DNA of 64,000 nucleotides from Granulosicoccus sp036478595. GTDB taxonomy: Bacteria > Pseudomonadota > Gammaproteobacteria > Granulosicoccales > Granulosicoccaceae. How positions within the stretch are numbered: position 1 is the stretch's first letter; each line of letters begins with the position of its first letter. The stretch covers positions 1 to 64,000 of the forward strand of contig JAZGEF010000034.1 in NCBI GenBank assembly GCA_036478595.1, written 5' to 3'. Below, piece by piece: positions 62,290 through 64,000 of the stretch. A program made the translations under genes and the position numbers. Under the pieces are notes generated by a model. It was not told the DNA's origin. It made no database searches and saw only the letters and a program-made list of their open reading frames with translations.

Positions 62290-63051
62290 ATGAATGATCT
62301 CATTCAGCTTGCGCTGCCGCTTAGCAGTATCCTGGCCATTGCGCTGTGCTTTGTGTGGAGTGGTTTTGTTCGATCGGGCCTGGGCTTTGGTGGTGCGGCC
62401 TTGTCGTTACCGGTGTTTTTGCAGATAGTTGAGGCGCCGCTAATTTTTTTGCCAGCCTTGGCATGGCAGTTATTATTTTTTTCAACGTTTACTGTCTTCA
62501 CTCGTATGCACAATGTTAGCTGGCGCTTTTTGGGCAAATTAGGCCTGCAGTTGGCTATTCCGTTTGGCGTAGGCTTATTTGGTTTATTAAGTTTGCCAGC
62601 AAATATTCTTGCTGGAATTGTTTATCTCACCACGTTTGTGTTTGGCATAGCATACGTCACCGATCGTATGCTGGGTGGAGGTAATAAATTTGTAAACGCA
62701 GTGTCGCTTGGCTTAGGTGGTTATGTGAGCGGTATTGCGTTGATTGGGGCGCCGCTGATTGTCGCAGCTAGTAGTCATCGCTTAAAAAAACACCAAGTGC
62801 GTGATACATTTTTTGTGTTCTGGATCGGAATGGTGATCTGTAAATTATCCGCGCTGAAAGTAGCAGACATTGATTTGCAATGGAAGCTGTCGCTGTTGAC
62901 TCTTCCATTAGTGGGCATCGGGCATTTTTTTGGTTTGAAATTGCACAATCGAATTGTTAATGGTGACCGCGCAGGCTTTAATCGCTTGATTGGCACCGGC
63001 TTATGTTTAGTGTCGTTTTTGGGCTTGTATTCGGTGATTCGGTCGTATTAA
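62290..63051 (+). CDS. TSUP (TauE/SafE) family permease
   Basis: The 253-residue protein has about eight helices. SGFVRSGLGFGGAALSLPVFL is the first repeat and the GYVSGIALIGAPLIV block the second, as in TauE/SafE proteins. Members move sulfite, sulfoacetate or other organosulfur anions. A sulfite exporter would complement a desulfination pathway, but the island at 3-9 kb is far away, and the link is speculation. Confidence 0.85.
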   Translation: MNDLIQLALPLSSILAIALCFVWSGFVRSGLGFGGAALSLPVFLQIVEAPLIFLPALAWQLLFFSTFTVFTRMHNVSWRFLGKLGLQLAIPFGVGLFGLLSLPANILAGIVYLTTFVFGIAYVTDRMLGGGNKFVNAVSLGLGGYVSGIALIGAPLIVAASSHRLKKHQVRDTFFVFWIGMVICKLSALKVADIDLQWKLSLLTLPLVGIGHFFGLKLHNRIVNGDRAGFNRLIGTGLCLVSFLGLYSVIRSY

Positions 63052-63117
63052 AGCGTCGATTTATGCGTGAAGCTGGTAAAATTGTTCATCATTACAGGCT
63101 TCCCTCTGGAGATTTAC

Positions 63118-63720
63118 ATGACAGCCGCGGTTCAAAATCAACCAACTCTCGCTGAAACATTGTGGCAGGGCGATAAAACGCTTGCTCGAAACATCACTTT
63201 GGCCGTCCTCGGCAGCCTTGCTTTGTGGGTGTCAGCAAAAATTCACATACCTTTTTACCCTGTTCCGCTAACCATGCAAACGTTTGTAGTGCTGGTTATT
63301 GGTATGTCGTTTGGTTGGCGTCTCGGTGGTGCCACAGTGGCATTATATTTAGCTGAAGGTGCTATGGGGCTGCCGGTGTTTTCCGGAACGCCTGAAAAAG
63401 GCCTTGGTTTGGTTTATTTGATGGGCCCTACCGGTGGTTATTTGCTAGGCATGTTGGTAGCAGCCGTTGGTGTTGGTTGGTTGGCTGAGCACGGCTGGGA
63501 TCGCCGAATTGTAACCACTGCCTTGGCTATGCTGATCGGTAATGCATTGATCTATATGTTTGGCTTAGCCTGGTTAGGTTCACTGATTGGCTGGGACAAA
63601 CCTGTACTTTCATTCGGTTTTTTCCCATTCATCCCAGGCGACATCTTAAAGCTGGTTCTTGCAGCTATAGCACTACCGGCTGTTTGGAAGCTTCTTGGAA
63701 AAACTCCAAAAAGCAGCTAA
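63118..63720 (+). CDS. bioY: BioY biotin transporter, S component
   Basis: The 200-residue membrane protein has six helices and the BioY motifs VSAKIHIPFYPVPLTMQT and GPTGGYLLGM. It binds biotin and works alone or with an ECF module, which is not seen here. ATG 63118 follows CTGGAG; GTG 63067 would add 17 residues without homology. No BirA-type operator was found. Confidence 0.93.
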   Translation: MTAAVQNQPTLAETLWQGDKTLARNITLAVLGSLALWVSAKIHIPFYPVPLTMQTFVVLVIGMSFGWRLGGATVALYLAEGAMGLPVFSGTPEKGLGLVYLMGPTGGYLLGMLVAAVGVGWLAEHGWDRRIVTTALAMLIGNALIYMFGLAWLGSLIGWDKPVLSFGFFPFIPGDILKLVLAAIALPAVWKLLGKTPKSS

Positions 63721-63778
63721 AACCTATGGTGCAACTAACTTGTTGCACTCAAACGGAAAGCTAAGGGATAAATTGTCT

Positions 63779-64000
63779 GTGTCTAAATTGTTAGCGTCAA
63801 GTGTCTTCGGATTCAGCCTCGCTCTGAGTGGCTGTGGTAGCTCTGGGACAACTCTGGATGATCTAAACCGTGCCGCCGCATCTGTACTAAATAGCAGTGC
63901 AGGCGAGCTAGGCATTGGGGAAATCACCCAAGGCTTAAAGCAAGCGCTTACACAAGGGTCAAATATTGTTGTCGCACAGCTTGGCCAGCCGGACGGGTTT
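63779..64000 (+). CDS. DUF4197 lipoprotein, 5' part (cut by window edge)
   Basis: From GTG 63779 (or TTG 63773) the frame reads a lipoprotein signal with LALSGC as the cleavage box, a TLDDLNRAAASVLNSS stretch and then GEITQGLKQALTQGS and VVAQLGQPDGF. This is the start of DUF4197 as I know it. The role is unknown. The gene continues past 64000. Confidence 0.7.
   Translation, partial: MSKLLASSVFGFSLALSGCGSSGTTLDDLNRAAASVLNSSAGELGIGEITQGLKQALTQGSNIVVAQLGQPDGF

Noticed and set aside
63052..63117. BirA or BioR operator before bioY
   Set aside because: No TTGTAAACC-type inverted repeat or TTATMKATAA-type site can be seen in the gap.

Overview
The window looks like chromosome of a gammaproteobacterium, probably a marine heterotroph; I cannot name the genus. 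The grounds are the gene content: FxsA next to groESL, PlsB, a full-length DsbD, a pqiABC set, glutamine-dependent NAD synthetase, a TRAP transporter with a DctB/DctD pair, a Tat-exported HiPIP, and a CIRCE operator before groES. Coding density is high. There are no rRNA, tRNA or CRISPR loci that I can see.

Layout. 1-2392: a nest of broken insertion sequences (IS66, two different IS21-type copies, one IS3). 2393-8983: a catabolic island with a LysR regulator, an unusual acyl-CoA dehydrogenase, a TPP-dependent enzyme, an aspartate-type aminotransferase, a class III CoA-transferase and the first 55 codons of an aldehyde dehydrogenase. Inverted copies of the same IS3 right end bound the island at 2392 and 8984, and the second copy cuts off the aldehyde dehydrogenase. 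9.3-18.6 kb: FkbM methyltransferase, TyrS, an alpha/beta hydrolase, a metC-type gene with an in-frame TGA, a trimethylamine-dehydrogenase-like flavoenzyme, an S4 protein and NadE. 18.7-22 kb: a RstA/RstB-like pair with DUF3019 and MipA/OmpV. 22.2-28.3 kb: DctB/DctD-like pair and TRAP dctPQM. 28.4-32.5 kb: DUF533 protein, lipase-like hydrolase, HiPIP, VWA protein. 32.6-36.2 kb: pqi operon with PqiA split in two. 36.3-42 kb: MFS transporter, hydratase, XpaC-like/VWA cluster, Nudix protein. 42.3-47.5 kb: surface protein, OmpA-type protein, SpeE-like enzyme, TraF_2-like barrel. 47.6-56.2 kb: PlsB, AhpD-like protein, ABC exporter, MFS transporter, DsbD. 56.3-59 kb: fxsA and groESL. 59.4-64 kb: GGDEF-EAL protein, Tag glycosylase, TSUP permease, BioY and the start of a DUF4197 lipoprotein.

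The most interesting locus is the island. Its acyl-CoA dehydrogenase lacks the general-base glutamate at both places where this superfamily carries it and has Gln at residue 246, which resembles what I recall of 3-sulfinopropionyl-CoA desulfinase. The neighbours then read as an ordered route: transaminate an acidic amino acid, decarboxylate the 2-oxo acid, oxidise the semialdehyde, load CoA, remove sulfite. A glutamate analogue such as homocysteine sulfinate would fit every step. This is inference. The aldehyde step is physically broken here.

Other points worth attention are a DctD-like regulator without the GAFTGA loop, a DsbD with a duplicated N-terminal domain, a pqiA half-gene whose zinc-ribbon N-terminus has no usual start codon, and a TMADH-family enzyme with a changed substrate pocket.
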